Part shown: piece by piece, positions 33,780 to 44,930 of the stretch
How positions within the stretch are numbered: the first letter of the stretch is position 1
Layout of the letters: each line of letters starts with the position of its first letter
DNA from: Cymodocea nodosa
Lineage: Eukaryota > Streptophyta > Magnoliopsida > Alismatales > Cymodoceaceae
Assembly: GCA_036874045.1 (NCBI GenBank)
Contig: CM072341.1
Coordinates: forward strand, 12,040,501 to 12,104,500
Length of the DNA stretch: 64,000 bases
Direction of reading: 5' to 3'
The notes under the pieces: generated by a model
What the model was told of the DNA's origin: nothing
What the model saw: only the letters and a program-made list of their open reading frames with translations
Database searches by the model: none
Position numbers and translations under genes: made by a program

Positions 33780-36700
33780 TTATTGGATCCACTCAGGAAT
33801 AGATTTCAAGAAATAAAATCTTATCTTGATTGTTTTGTAGGTAAACAAATTAAAATGGGTAATAGACAATGGTGCATCCAACCACATGACTAGAGATAAA
33901 TGATTACTTGTAGAAGTTATAAAGACCAAGAATGAATAAGTTACTTTTGAGAATAAAAGTAAGACAAAAATCCTTGGGTCTAGCAAGATACAGGTAATTG
34001 AAAAATATTTTGTTAATGATGTCTTATTAGTAAAAAAAGTAGGTTTTAATTTATTGAGTGTGCTTGTTTTAATGAAATTTTACAAGGAAATCTTTGAAAA
34101 TAATTCATGTAAAATTGTAGACAAGAATGCAAATGAAATTTTATTTATTGCATATAATAAATGATCAATTTGTGTTCTAAATTTACCTTTTGACATTGTA
34201 AATGACAATACTTGTTTAATTGCAAAATCAGATGAAGTCATTTTATGACATAGAAGGCTAAGTAACTCAAATTTAAAGTTATTAGAAAAACTATCTAGAA
34301 AGAATCTAGTTAGGGGTTTACCTAACATTAAATACTTAAAAGAGTTTATGTGTGATGCATGTCAATTAGGTAAGCAACATAGAACATCATTTAAATCATT
34401 AAAAGAATTAGTAAGTAAAATAGTATTAGAATTAGTACATATGGATTTATTTGGACCTACTAGGACAACTAGCCTAAGTGGTAAGCATTATGTTTTTGTA
34501 ATAATTGATGATTATTTTAGGTTTACTTGGATTTATTTTCTAGCTAATAAAATTGAATTTTTGATATATTTAAAGTATTCTATAATAAAGTGTAGAATGA
34601 GCAAAATGTTAAGATTCAAAAACTTAGGAGTGATCATGATACAGAATTTGATAATGATTAAATAGACACTTTTTGTGAAGAGTTAGGTATAGATCATAGG
34701 TATTCATTTCCTAGAGCTCTTTCACAAAATGGAATAGTTGAAAGGAAAAACAAATCACTTCAAGAAATAGTTAGAACCATGATAAATGAAAATAAATCAC
34801 CCTTATTTTTCTAGGTAAAAGCAATCCATATAACATGTTACTTTATAAATTGGATACATCTAAAACCTATTATGAATAAAACTCCATATGAGATATGATA
34901 TAACAAGGTTCCCAAAATAGATTATTTAAAACCCTTTGGCTATAAGTGTTTTATATTAAATACTAAGGAACGTAAAGATAAATTCAGAGTCAAATTTGAT
35001 GAGGATACTTTTGTTGGTTTTTCTATCAAGGGTAAAGCATATTGAGTATATAATAAATCAACAAAAACAATTGAAGAAACCTTACATGTAAATTTTGAGG
35101 AAAATTCTCATTTGGATTTTAGACATGCCAAAAATAATGATGATTTTGGAATTCTCCCAATAGATTTAAATATTGTTGATAGAGAAATTGAGAATTTATT
35201 TGACAAGATAAGACATATACACTTAGATGACGAAAATCCTAAAGAAAATAATGTCATTCCTATAGAAAATATAGAGTATTAAAGAAATTGGTATTATACT
35301 TCATCTCGTCCTATTAATCAAATAGTAGGTGACCCTAATCAAGGAGTTGAGATTAGGTCATCAATAGTTAACATTTGTGGTACTTATTCATTTGTTTCTT
35401 TACTAGAGCCTACGAAAATAGAAGATGCTTTAGATGATGAATTTTGGTATTTAGCTATGCAAGATGAGCTAAATCAATTTATAAGGAATAATGTATGAGA
35501 TCTAGTACCACCTCTTGAAAATCAGTTTATTATAGGAACTAGGTGAGTATTTAGAAACAAAGTAGATTAGGATAGTTAGATAGTTAAAAATAAAGTTAGA
35601 TTGGTTGCTCAAGTTTATAAACAAGAGGAAGAAATTGATTATGATGAAACACTTGCTCCTATTGCAAGACTAGAATCTATACAAATTTTGTTAGCCTTTG
35701 CTTGTTACATGAATTTTAAATTATATCAAATAGATGTTAAAACTGCTTTTCTAAATGGTTTTATTAAGGAAGAAGTTTATGTAAAATAACCTCTTAGTTT
35801 TAAAAATTCAAAACATCTCAAGTATGTTTGCAAGTTTAAAAATGCATTATATAGTCTTAAGTAAGCACCTAGGTCTTGGTATGAGAGGTTATCTAAATTC
35901 CTTGTGGAAAAATGGTATTTCATGGAAAAGATAGATCATACTCCCTTTATTAAGAAAATTAAAAATGATATTTTGGTAGTTCAAATATATGTAGATGACA
36001 TCATATTTAGAGCAACAAATGAAAAATTAGTTGAGTCGTTTTCAAATGACATGACTAGTCAATTTAAAATGAGTATGATGGATGAACTATCATTCTTTCT
36101 AGGTTTGCAAATTAAGCAATTGGAAAAAGGAGTTTTTATTTCACAAGAAAAATATACTCGAAATTTATTAAAGATGTTTGGTTTAGATAACACTAAAATG
36201 AAAAATACATCAATCAATACTATTACTAAATTGGATAAAGATGACTGTGAAAAATCTGTAGATATAAAGCAATATAGAAGTATAAATGGTTCATTACTTT
36301 ATTTAACAGTCAACCGACTAGATATCATGTTTAGTGTGTGTACTTATGCTAGATATCAATCTAATCCTAAAGAGTCACACCTACTTGGTGTTAAAAGAAT
36401 TTTTAAATATCTATTAGAAACCATCAATTTTAGATTGTTTTACTTTAAACATAGTTCTTTAAATTTAATAGGTTATAATGATGTTGATTTTACAAGATAT
36501 AAGTCTGAAAGAAAAAGCACTAGTGACACTTGTTAGTTATTAGGAAATTCTTTAGTGTCATAATTTAGCAAAAGTAAAATTGTGTAGCATTATTCATAGC
36601 TGAAGTTGAGTATATAGCTGTTGCACTTTGTTGTGCTCAAATTTTATAGATTAGACAAACATTAAAAGATTTCAATTTAACCTATGAACCAACTAAGATT

Positions 36701-36937
36701 TTCTATGATAGTAGTTCTACAATAAGTCTATCTAAAAACCCTATTTTACATTCAAGAGTTAAACATATAGAAGTTAGACATCATTTTCTAAGAGACATTG
36801 TGATTAAAAGAAATATAGAATTAAGTTTTGTTCCAACAATAGAATAATTAGCTGATTTATTTACAAAACCCTTAGATGAAAATACATTCTCAAAATTAAG
36901 GTTAGAACTTGGTATTTGTAGGTTCTTCGATGTTTAA
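33780..36937 (+). pseudogene. pol of element B (protease, integrase, RT, RNase H)
   Basis: Protease WVIDNGASNHMTR near 33850. GAG-pre-integrase and HHCC with CDACQLGKQHRTSFKS at 34348. Integrase HMDLFGPTRTTSLSGKHY and [40 protein letters not shown] at 35595-35690, [20 protein letters not shown], then an open frame 35904-36536 with intact IYVDDI. RNase H: GYNDVDFTRYKSERKSTS, HIEVRHHFLRD, LADLFTKPL, ending TAA at 36935-36937. Many stops fall at expected Gln (CAA to TAA) or Trp (TGG to TAG/TAA) codons. Inactive. Confidence 0.88.
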
Positions 36938-37861
36938 TTGTTCTATTCATTATTTAATACTTTGAGTTGTTAAAGTTAGTTTAGGCTTTTAATTTCTTAT
37001 ATATTCAAAAAAACTTAATTATCCACTTTATAATTAATGCTATACAGTTCTGAAATTTGAAGTTAAGAGTTTTGAAATTCTAACTTTATTAAGATCAGTT
37101 TACTTAAGAAAAATGTTTAGAAAAAGATTACTTGAGGAATGATAAATTGATTCATTATGAGTTTTAACAATATTTTTACTTATGTATACACCTTTATAGA
37201 TATTTTAACTAGAAAACACATAGAAAGTGTGTTTAGTTTATTAAAGAAAAGTTTTTAACATTCTGTTAGAAAATTAAGTCTTAGGGTTGCCTCTCTTTTA
37301 TTTAGTTATTTTCTTTTATTATTTGAAGTTACTTGAGTTATTAAGTTCATTGAGGGATTTTGAACCCTAATCACTTGAACTAACTAGTTTGAGATGTACT
37401 AATTAAAAACTCATTATACAAGTAACCAAGATTATTAGTTTAAAAAGTTGCCCATTCTCACTTATCAGAGTAACTGATTATCTTTCTCCTAAGCAAGGGA
37501 TTGTGATTGCATAAAAATGTGATAATGTGAGAGGTAATTAAAATAAATAATAATAATAATAATTTTTAGAGGCAATGTACTCAAGCTTAATTTCATTTTA
37601 CATATATTATGATAATTCTACCATAAACTATCTATACGATCCATGTGAATTTTAGTTATTATCTATCTTTTACACATAGAATATTATATTTATTTTCATA
37701 TGTTGGATACTCATTATTGGATTTTATTTTATTATCCAAAAAGTATGATTTAATGAAGTTTTCCTTGGTAAAAAGGTTGGAATCAAATTCAAAAAGTCTA
37801 ATTTTAACTTTTGTTCATTATTGTTTTATTTTCTTATGAAAAACAAAAAGAGAAAGATAAT

Positions 37862-38150
37862 ATTTGGATTTAATGCCATATCTGTATTAGGGCTTGGCAA
37901 CCCACTTAAGTTAGCCATTTGGATTTAATGCAATATCTATATTAGAGCTTAACAACCCATTTAAAGTAAGTCATATGCCTTAACTGAATTATCTGTATTA
38001 GGGCTTGGCAACCCACTTAAGTCAGTCATATTTGTTTTAATTGAACATATTTTTAATCGGGCTTGGCAACCCATTTAAAGTAAGCCATATTCCTTAACTG
38101 AATTATCTATATTAGAGATTGGCAACCTAGTTTAAAGTATGTCATGGTTT
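37862..38150 (+). repeat. five-copy ~56-base minisatellite
   Basis: The core GGCTTGGCAACCCA occurs at 37891, 37946, 38002, 38060 and 38116 (spacings 55, 56, 58 and 56), with flanks TATCTRTATTAG before and TTAAAGTAAGTCATAT after. Copies differ at several positions. Confidence 0.9.
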
Positions 38151-38165
38151 ATCATTAATAAATTA

Positions 38166-38228
38166 ATGTAAGAGGGGCTAAAATAAATAAATAGTTTATA
38201 ATCGATACATTAATGTAAGGGGAGCTAG
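38166..38228 (+). promoter_or_regulatory. duplicated internal polypurine tract of element B
   Basis: TAATGTAAGAGGGGCTA and TAATGTAAGGGGAGCTA lie about 46 bases apart between pol and ORF3. They are equivalent to TGTAGGGGGAGCATT in A and C. Confidence 0.55.
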
Positions 38229-38372
38229 GCTAAACGTAACAAAATATGCATTTATGTTGAATTAAGATTAGAACAAAGATTAAACTATTTAATTTAGTTT
38301 AACATACAGTTATGCATTCTCTAGATATTTGCCATCTTTTTTAAAAATAGTATCTCATAAATAAATAAATAA

Positions 38373-39654
38373 TTCGGCTAGTCCACCCCCAATGATCACT
38401 TAGACTTCACTAAGTATTTCAACACTTACAAAACACTTGCTTTCAGGTCGAAGCAAGAACCAACACTCAAAAGTTTTTAGGTATAAACTTCAAAAAACCA
38501 ACACTTAGAAGTTTTCAGGTATAAACTTTAGAAAACCAACATCTTAAGTTTTTGGTCGAAACTCAAACCAACAACTTGAGTGAAGCTTTAAGGTAGAAGC
38601 CACAAATCAAATGATCCTTCTTAGATCAAACTTTCAGCACTTGGAGAGCTTTAAGAATCTTTTTGTATATCCAGCTTTTAATCGATTCTTTATAGTAGTT
38701 AAACTGAATTGAGCTATCTTCTGTAACAGTAGTTGATCTATAATGTATAAATACTTGTAAGTCCAACGATCATATTTTCCCCTCAACAGATTTATTCTAT
38801 TGTACTTACTGATTTGCAGAACCAAATATAGCAAGTTACCGTTTGGAAAGGTGTTTCAAGATAACCTTCCAATTTTCTTAGACTTTTGTATAGTTAGCTA
38901 TGTAACTTTTTGAAGGATGTTTGTAACTCACCGAAAATCTACTTAAATCCTTTTGTCACGTGAGATTTAAGTCATACATGTGACATGTCTTAAGTTCAGA
39001 TACTTGTAACTATAACTCACTGAAATATTCTTGACTATCAGATAGTTAGCTATACTAACTCTCTAATTTTCTTCTTTTAAGCTTTTGACTGCTGTCTTCT
39101 TATTTCTACACATGTATAATAGTATGACTTAAAGTTTCAGATAGTTAAATTTGTAACCTTCCGAAACTTCTTATTTTTTAGATAGTTAGCTTTCTAACTC
39201 TCCAAAAAATCCTTTTAAGCTTCTGTCTGGATTTCTACATGTGGGTAATTGAATGACTTAAGTTTCGGATAGTTAAATCTATAACATTTCGAAACTTCTT
39301 GTTTTTCAGATAACTTTCTAACTCTCCGATCATTCAACCATCTATCTTTCACAACTCTCCGAAGGCCTTGCATTTTCAAATAGTTATTCTTCTAACTATT
39401 CGACGGTGTTGCTGCTACTTTAAACTTACTCTTCGGATACTAAAGCTTGTAACTTATTGAAGATTAACTTTATTTCTTTCGGATACTTAAGCTTGGTAAC
39501 TATCCGATTTTCTTGTAACTTTATAGCAGCAGTTTCTAGACTACTTGTATCTATTTATCTACCTTCTAATCTTTTGCTGAACTATCTTATCTGTGAAGTA
39601 CAATTTGTTTCCTCACACAGGTTTTTACATTATCAAAATACTAGAGTTCTAACA
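38373..39654 (-). repeat. Element D, 3' LTR (left copy, truncated)
   Basis: Matches 43023-44305. The beginning of the LTR (TGTTAGGAACG...) is missing; unrelated AT-rich sequence precedes 38373. Ends CTAGAGTTCTAACA. Confidence 0.85.
38436..38603 (-). other. five-hairpin array in leader of LTR D
   Basis: Hairpins have loop centres at 38445, 38479, 38517, 38553 and 38591 (spacing 34-38). Stems: CTTGCTT/AAGCAAG (7 bp), AAGTTT/AAACTT twice, AGTTT/AAACT within TTRAGTTT/AAACTYAA, and GCTT/AAGC. Loops are TCAGGTCG, TTAGGTAT, TCAGGTAT, TTGGTCG (7 bases) and TAAGGTAG. The right LTR has the same array at about 43084-43250. Spacers contain AACCAACA. Confidence 0.65.
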
Positions 39655-41258
39655 ATCTCCTCCTTTTTGATAATGACAAAATCCTTTACATTAAATTACA
39701 TGTATTTCACTCCCTAGATAGTTTCTATACATTCAGTTACATAGAAACTAAGTAAATCAAAGATTTATAGTGAATATAAAACAATGATGTTAATTTTCTC
39801 CCCTTGTTTGTATGCTGGGAACACTCCCCTTGCCTTCTACGTAATTCTCTTTATTCTTCTCCCCCTTTTTGTCATTAGAGAAAAGAAGTTCCACAATTTT
39901 CTTTTACTGAAGTAACTACCATATTTCTCCCTTTTTTGTCAAGATGTAATATCTGATGTCATAATAATTTTCTAATTTCCATAATCCAATTTGATATCAA
40001 ATGTTGAAAGAATTAATTGCATGAATATCTTTGAATACCAATTTTGATTGTGCATCAAATGTTGACTATTGGTGTGCTGATATCAATTTTTGAGATATTT
40101 TCATCTTGTAGTCTATTTTCTTCTTTCCCTTTGATGTTGTACTGCTTTTCTTCTTTCTTATTCAAACACAGTATCAATTGAAGTGTCAATTTCCTCAATC
40201 CTTGTCTAATACTAGTTGTTGACATATCAATTTCTAAGAAATCAGTAATTGCTCTCTTAGTTTTTTGTATTTCTTCCTTTGTCTCGTTTACTTACTGCAT
40301 CATCTATAAAAATTGAAAAATAGTGAAATGCCAATAGTTAATGTAGCAATTTATAAATATGCAATTAATATTTGTAATTGCTGCCACATGCTCTCCCCTT
40401 ATCTGTATGGAGGATTTTTGACTTTTAATAGCAAGTTTTAGGCTCTCTCCCTATATACGTGCCCTCTTTATACCCTTTCTTTTTGCACTAAAGCAACATT
40501 CTGAAATCCCTTCATATAGTAGGTTCTCCCCCTACTTATATGCTTTTCCTTGCAAATATTTTTATTGCACCTGCTTTGCAAAATGACATTTATGATACCA
40601 ACCGAACTAGGTACCAATTGATAATCAAAAAGATCATAAATCATTCTCAATCATTAAGCTTCTAATTTCAATCCATTTATCTTCTCTTAGATCTTTATTT
40701 CAAGAGGTTCTTTCAATTTGCAAAAGATAATTTGAAGACTATGATCTGGCTACTACAAATTTTTCTTGTCCTTTGATAAATCTGATTTCCTCACTTTTGT
40801 ATTCATTCATCCTGGCTCGTGTAGATCTTATTTCCTTTAAAGAACATGATTCAATCATTGATGTTACTTTTGATATTAATTGTTAATTTCAGAACATCAT
40901 AACTGATTCTTTATTATTTAGCTTCTGATTTTTTTTCAAGAGATTCCCTCAAAATATATGTAGAAAGCAATTTTGTGACTATAGTCTGGCTACTGCTCTC
41001 TTTTTTGTATACTTGTTTCTAGCTGCTGTAGATTTTGCTCTCCTTGAATATCATGATTTTAGGCACGTTTTCCACTCAATCTATGTGTAGTACTTCCTAC
41101 CAATTTATGGTGTCTCCTGTAATACCAAATAGTTGCTCTCATGATTGATTTTCAAATTTTCAGCCTTTTCTAATTGATCTTCAGATTTTGGTCACTTATA
41201 GATAATAATTTGAAACTGTAAACTATCTACTCTCACTTAAATAATACAATTCTGCAAT
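39655..41258 (-). other. noncoding interior of element D
   Basis: The terminal polypurine tract at 39655-39672 is followed by pyrimidine-rich blocks CTCCCC / TCTCCCCCTTTTT / CTCCCCCTAC (39798, 39860, 40390, 40527) that repeat the polypurine theme. A diverged tandem duplication is present: 40690-40870 resembles 40920-41085 (TTCAAGAGRTTC...CTATRRTCTGGCTACT...GTAGAT). No ORF3 could be recognised. Confidence 0.55.
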
Positions 41259-42784
41259 TCAAACAGATAAAGATTTTGGTACCCATACTTTCTTGGGTCC
41301 ATAACTGTTAATCTTGATAACATTTAATTTATTACCTTTTGGCAACCACATTGATCCAGATCTTCTTTTGATGGCAAACATTATTGTACCATCACTATAA
41401 GATCGAATAACACCACCATAGTAGGGTATTTCTTGTGGAGTAGTATACTCTAGGCCAAATCTATTTAAACTGTCTTTGTGAACCAATGATTTTGTTTAAT
41501 CCATTTTGTCCATTGGTAAACTTATGCATAGTATTTTTCAGATCAATAATTTTAGATTTCAAATTTTTATTTTTATTTATCAATTCATTATTATTGCATT
41601 TTCTATTTTCAACATGCAAATTTTCAAGTTCAGTATATGCTTCTTCTAAACATGCAATTAAATGCTTAATTTCCTTTTCATAATTTTTGCATTTAACATA
41701 TAAATTGTCAACAATAGACAAGAATATTTACATCTAGATTATTATTATCTACGTCAAAATCACTTTGAGATGAAGTGGAAGATACCTCTTGTGCTGTATA
41801 GCATACGTTTACTGGTACCTCTTCATCTAAACTGGATGAGCTATTAGAAGAACTACTATCATCCCAAGTAGCCTTCAATGCCATTTTCTTTTTGTAGCTC
41901 TTCTTCTTCTTCTTCATTTTCTTTTCTTCTTCTAGTTGTAGTGGACAATCAAGTTGTATATGTCCTTGCTTCTTGCATTTAAAGCATATTAGAGCATTAC
42001 TTTTTGATGTGTTGGCTTGGTTCTTTTTCTTCATCCATTTTCTGAATTTTCTAGCCAATAGCACAACTTCATCATCATCCGAGCTTTAAAGTTCCTGAGT
42101 TGATGGAAAGGCTAGTTCTTTCTTCGTTTCTGTTTTCTTTTTAGCATTTCCTTCCTCATCTTTCCATTCTCTCATTTGAACTTCATGGGCCAGCAGATTG
42201 CCCATCAAATCCTCTACTGAGTATTTGTTGAGGTCTTTGGAATCTTGTATTGATGTGGACTTTTGCTTCCATTCTACAGTTAAGCTTTTAAGGATTTTCT
42301 ACACCTATTCACGAATAGAAAATTCCTTTTCCAAATCTCTTAAGCCATTAATAATCTCAGTGAATTTAGAAAACATATAAGTAATTATTTCATCATCAAG
42401 CATTTTAAATAATTCAAGCTTTCTAAGTAAAATGCTGATTTTTGTGTCTTTCACTTGGCTAGTTCCTTCAAAGGTTATTTGAAAAGTATTCCAAGCCTCA
42501 TGAGCAGATTTACAAGTTGAAACTTTATTATATTATTCAGTAGATAAGGCATAGTAAATAATATTCAATCCTTGAGCATCCATTTAGATGATCCTCTAAT
42601 CCTCCTCAGTCTAGTCATCCTCATGACTAGGTGGAATAGGTGTTCCTAGAACCATCATTTTCCATGGACTCACATTTGAGTTTCTAAGGAAACATTCCAT
42701 CCTGTTTTTCTAGTAATTATAGTTAATACCATCAAACAGGGGAGGACGATGGATGTTCTGACCCTCTCTGTAAAAAGATGTCAT
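41259..42784 (-). pseudogene. gag of element D
   Basis: Starts ATG at 42784 (SFYREGQNIHRPPLFDGINYNY), continues through GTSQVKDTKISILLRKLELFKM and the capsid to the zinc knuckle CFKCKKQGHIQLDC (complete) at about 41970, then an acidic tail, a coiled coil (41461-41721) and VHKDSLNRFGLEY...WLPKGNKL...GPKKVWVPK. Stops stand at expected Trp and Gln codons. Same domain order as gag of A. Confidence 0.8.
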
Positions 42785-42822
42785 GATCTTAGATGGTTTA
42801 AATTTATAAAAAGAGATCAACC

Positions 42823-42836
42823 TACTTTGATACCAA
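42823..42836 (-). promoter_or_regulatory. primer-binding site of element D
   Basis: Minus strand TTGGTATCAAAGTA directly follows the 5' LTR end. Close to the initiator tRNA-Met site. Confidence 0.8.
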
Positions 42837-42837
42837 T

Positions 42838-44305
42838 TGTTAGGAACGTATGACTTCACCAAAGGGGGTGAATGGTGATCTAAGTGTGCCTTAAAGCTTT
42901 TTACTAACTTTACTAACTAATTTGATTTATCAGTTTGCATAGGTGTAAAATAGAAGAGTACACATGCACAACAGAAATATAAATAAGAAACACAAGGAAA
43001 TTTTAGGTGATTCACTAACTTAGTTAGTCCACCCCCAAGGATCACTTGAGCTTCACTAAATGTTTCAACACTTACAAAACACTTACTTTCAGGTTGAAGC
43101 AAGAACCAACACTCAGAAGTTTTTAGGTATAAACTTCAGAAAACCAATACTTAGAAGTTTTCAAGTATAAACTTTAGAAAACCAATCTCTTGAGTTTTTA
43201 GGTCGAAACTTAAACTAACAACTTGAGTGAAGTTTTAAGGTAGAAGCCACGAACCAAATGATCCTTCTTGGATCAGACTTTCAGCAATTGGAGAGCTTTA
43301 AGAATCTTCTTGTATATCCAGCTTTCAATCGATTCTTTGTAGTAGTTAAACTGAATTGAGCTATCTTCTATAACAGTAGTTGATTTGCAATGCATAAATA
43401 CTTGTAAGTCCAATGATCATATTTTCTCCTCAATGGATTTATTTTGTTGTACTTAATGATTTGTAGAACTAAATATGGTAAGTTACCATTTGGAAAGGTG
43501 TTTCAAGATAACCTTCTGATTTTCTTAGACTTTCTGATAGTTAGCTATGTAACTTTCCAAAGGATGTTCATAACTCACCGAAAATCCACTTAAATCCTTT
43601 TGTCACATGAGATTTAAGTCATACACGTGACGTGTCTTAAGTTCAGAAACTTGTAACTGTAACTCATCGAAATGTTCTTGACTATTGGATAGTTAGCTAT
43701 AGTAACTCTCTAATTTTCTTCTTTTAAGCTTCCAACTGGTGTCTTCTTATTTCTACACGTGCATAATAGCATGACTTAAAGTTTCGGATAGTTAAATCTG
43801 TAACCTTCTGAAACTTCTTATTTTTTAGATAGTTAGCTTTCTAACTCTCCAAAAAATCCTTTTAAGCTTTTGTTTAGATTTCTACACATAGGTAATTGAA
43901 TGACTTAAGTTTCAGATAGTTAAATCTGTAACCTTCTGAAACTTCTTATTTTTCAGATAGTTAGCTTTCTAACTCTCCGATTATTCAACCATCTATCTTT
44001 TACAACTCTCCGAAGGCCTTGTATTTTCAGATAGTTATTCTTCTAACTATTTGACGATGTTGCTGCTACTTTAAACTTACTCTTTGGATACTAAAGCCTG
44101 TAACTTATCGAAGATTAACTTTATATCTTTCAGATACTTAAGCCTAGTAACTATCTGATTTTCCTGTAAATTTATAGCAGTAGTTTCTAGACTACTTGTA
44201 TCTGTTTATCTGCCTTCTGATCTTTTGTTGAATTGTCTTATTTGTGAAATACAATTTGTTTCCTCACATAGGTTTTTGCATTATCAAAATACTAGGGTTT
44301 TAATA
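42838..44305 (-). repeat. Element D, 5' LTR (right copy)
   Basis: 1468 bases. On the + strand it runs from TGTTAGGAACGTATGAC to GGTTTTAATA; the terminal CA is mutated to TA. It carries repeated ATAGTTAGCTTTCTAACTCTCC-type motifs and the hairpin array at about 43084-43250. Confidence 0.9.
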
Positions 44306-44930
44306 GTTTCCAATTTTAGACAAGTATCAGAAAAATCAATACAGTTTATCATATATTATGGAAAGAAATGAGGACCTATGATAGAATCTACAAATAAGGA
44401 ATTATCAAGTTTATATTAGCAACATTATTTTCTCCTAATTGTTTTAGATGAGATACAAAAATTTATAAATGAATAGAAAACAACAATTTGAAAAATAGGC
44501 ATTCAAAGTGAAGGACAAAAGGTATATTAATTGAAAATGGTGGAGGTTGATACTTTAAAACAATATATTCCATTACTACAACCAAGGTAACCCGGTAAAG
44601 GACTATCAAACCCATAGGTGCCTCTTACAAGAGAAATAAAGAAAACCCTAGAGTCTTTAGAAAGATCAAAACCCTTGTAGACATATAGTTGGAAGAAAAA
44701 GACAGTTGAACATTTAAGATTAACTACAAGAGAAAAAGGAATTTTATAATAAAGAGAAGAATCATTGAGAAATGGAAAACTCTGTTCCAATACCAATGTT
44801 GGAAAAGAATTCATAACTGGAATTCCAACAGATGTGATAATCCTTAGATTAAAAGTTTATACATTGAGGTATTGTGTCATAGTAACCTATAATGTCTCTT
44901 TTACTATGATGGAATTTTTTCCAAAACATA
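44306..44930 (+). other. element B sequence resumed after D
   Basis: Follows the D insertion; the first five bases, GTTTC, would be the TSD. Stop-rich upstream part of the ORF3 region. The antisense ORF 44527-44814 has no domain and is not supported. Confidence 0.4.

Larger units (their letters stand above)
36938..38372 (+). other. noncoding region after pol of element B
   Basis: No ORF of note. Contains a five-copy minisatellite and the internal polypurine tract listed separately. Positions 37400-37460 (reverse complement TATAATGAGTTTTTAATTAG) may match the conserved post-pol block of A and C. Confidence 0.5.
38373..44305 (-). mobile_element. Element D: pol-less copia derivative nested in B
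   Basis: Right (5') LTR 42838-44305 is complete. The left (3') LTR 38373-39654 lacks about the first 185 bases, so no TSD can be checked there. Internal part: Met-type primer site, gag, and a linker ending KINSYGPKKVWVPK, just before where a protease would start. After this comes noncoding DNA with several polypurine-like tracts and the terminal tract ATCTCCTCCTTTTTGATAAT. Integrase, RT and RNase H are absent. LTRs differ by about 8-9% over ~270 bases. It is a non-autonomous deletion derivative, of the same family as solo LTR E. Confidence 0.85.
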
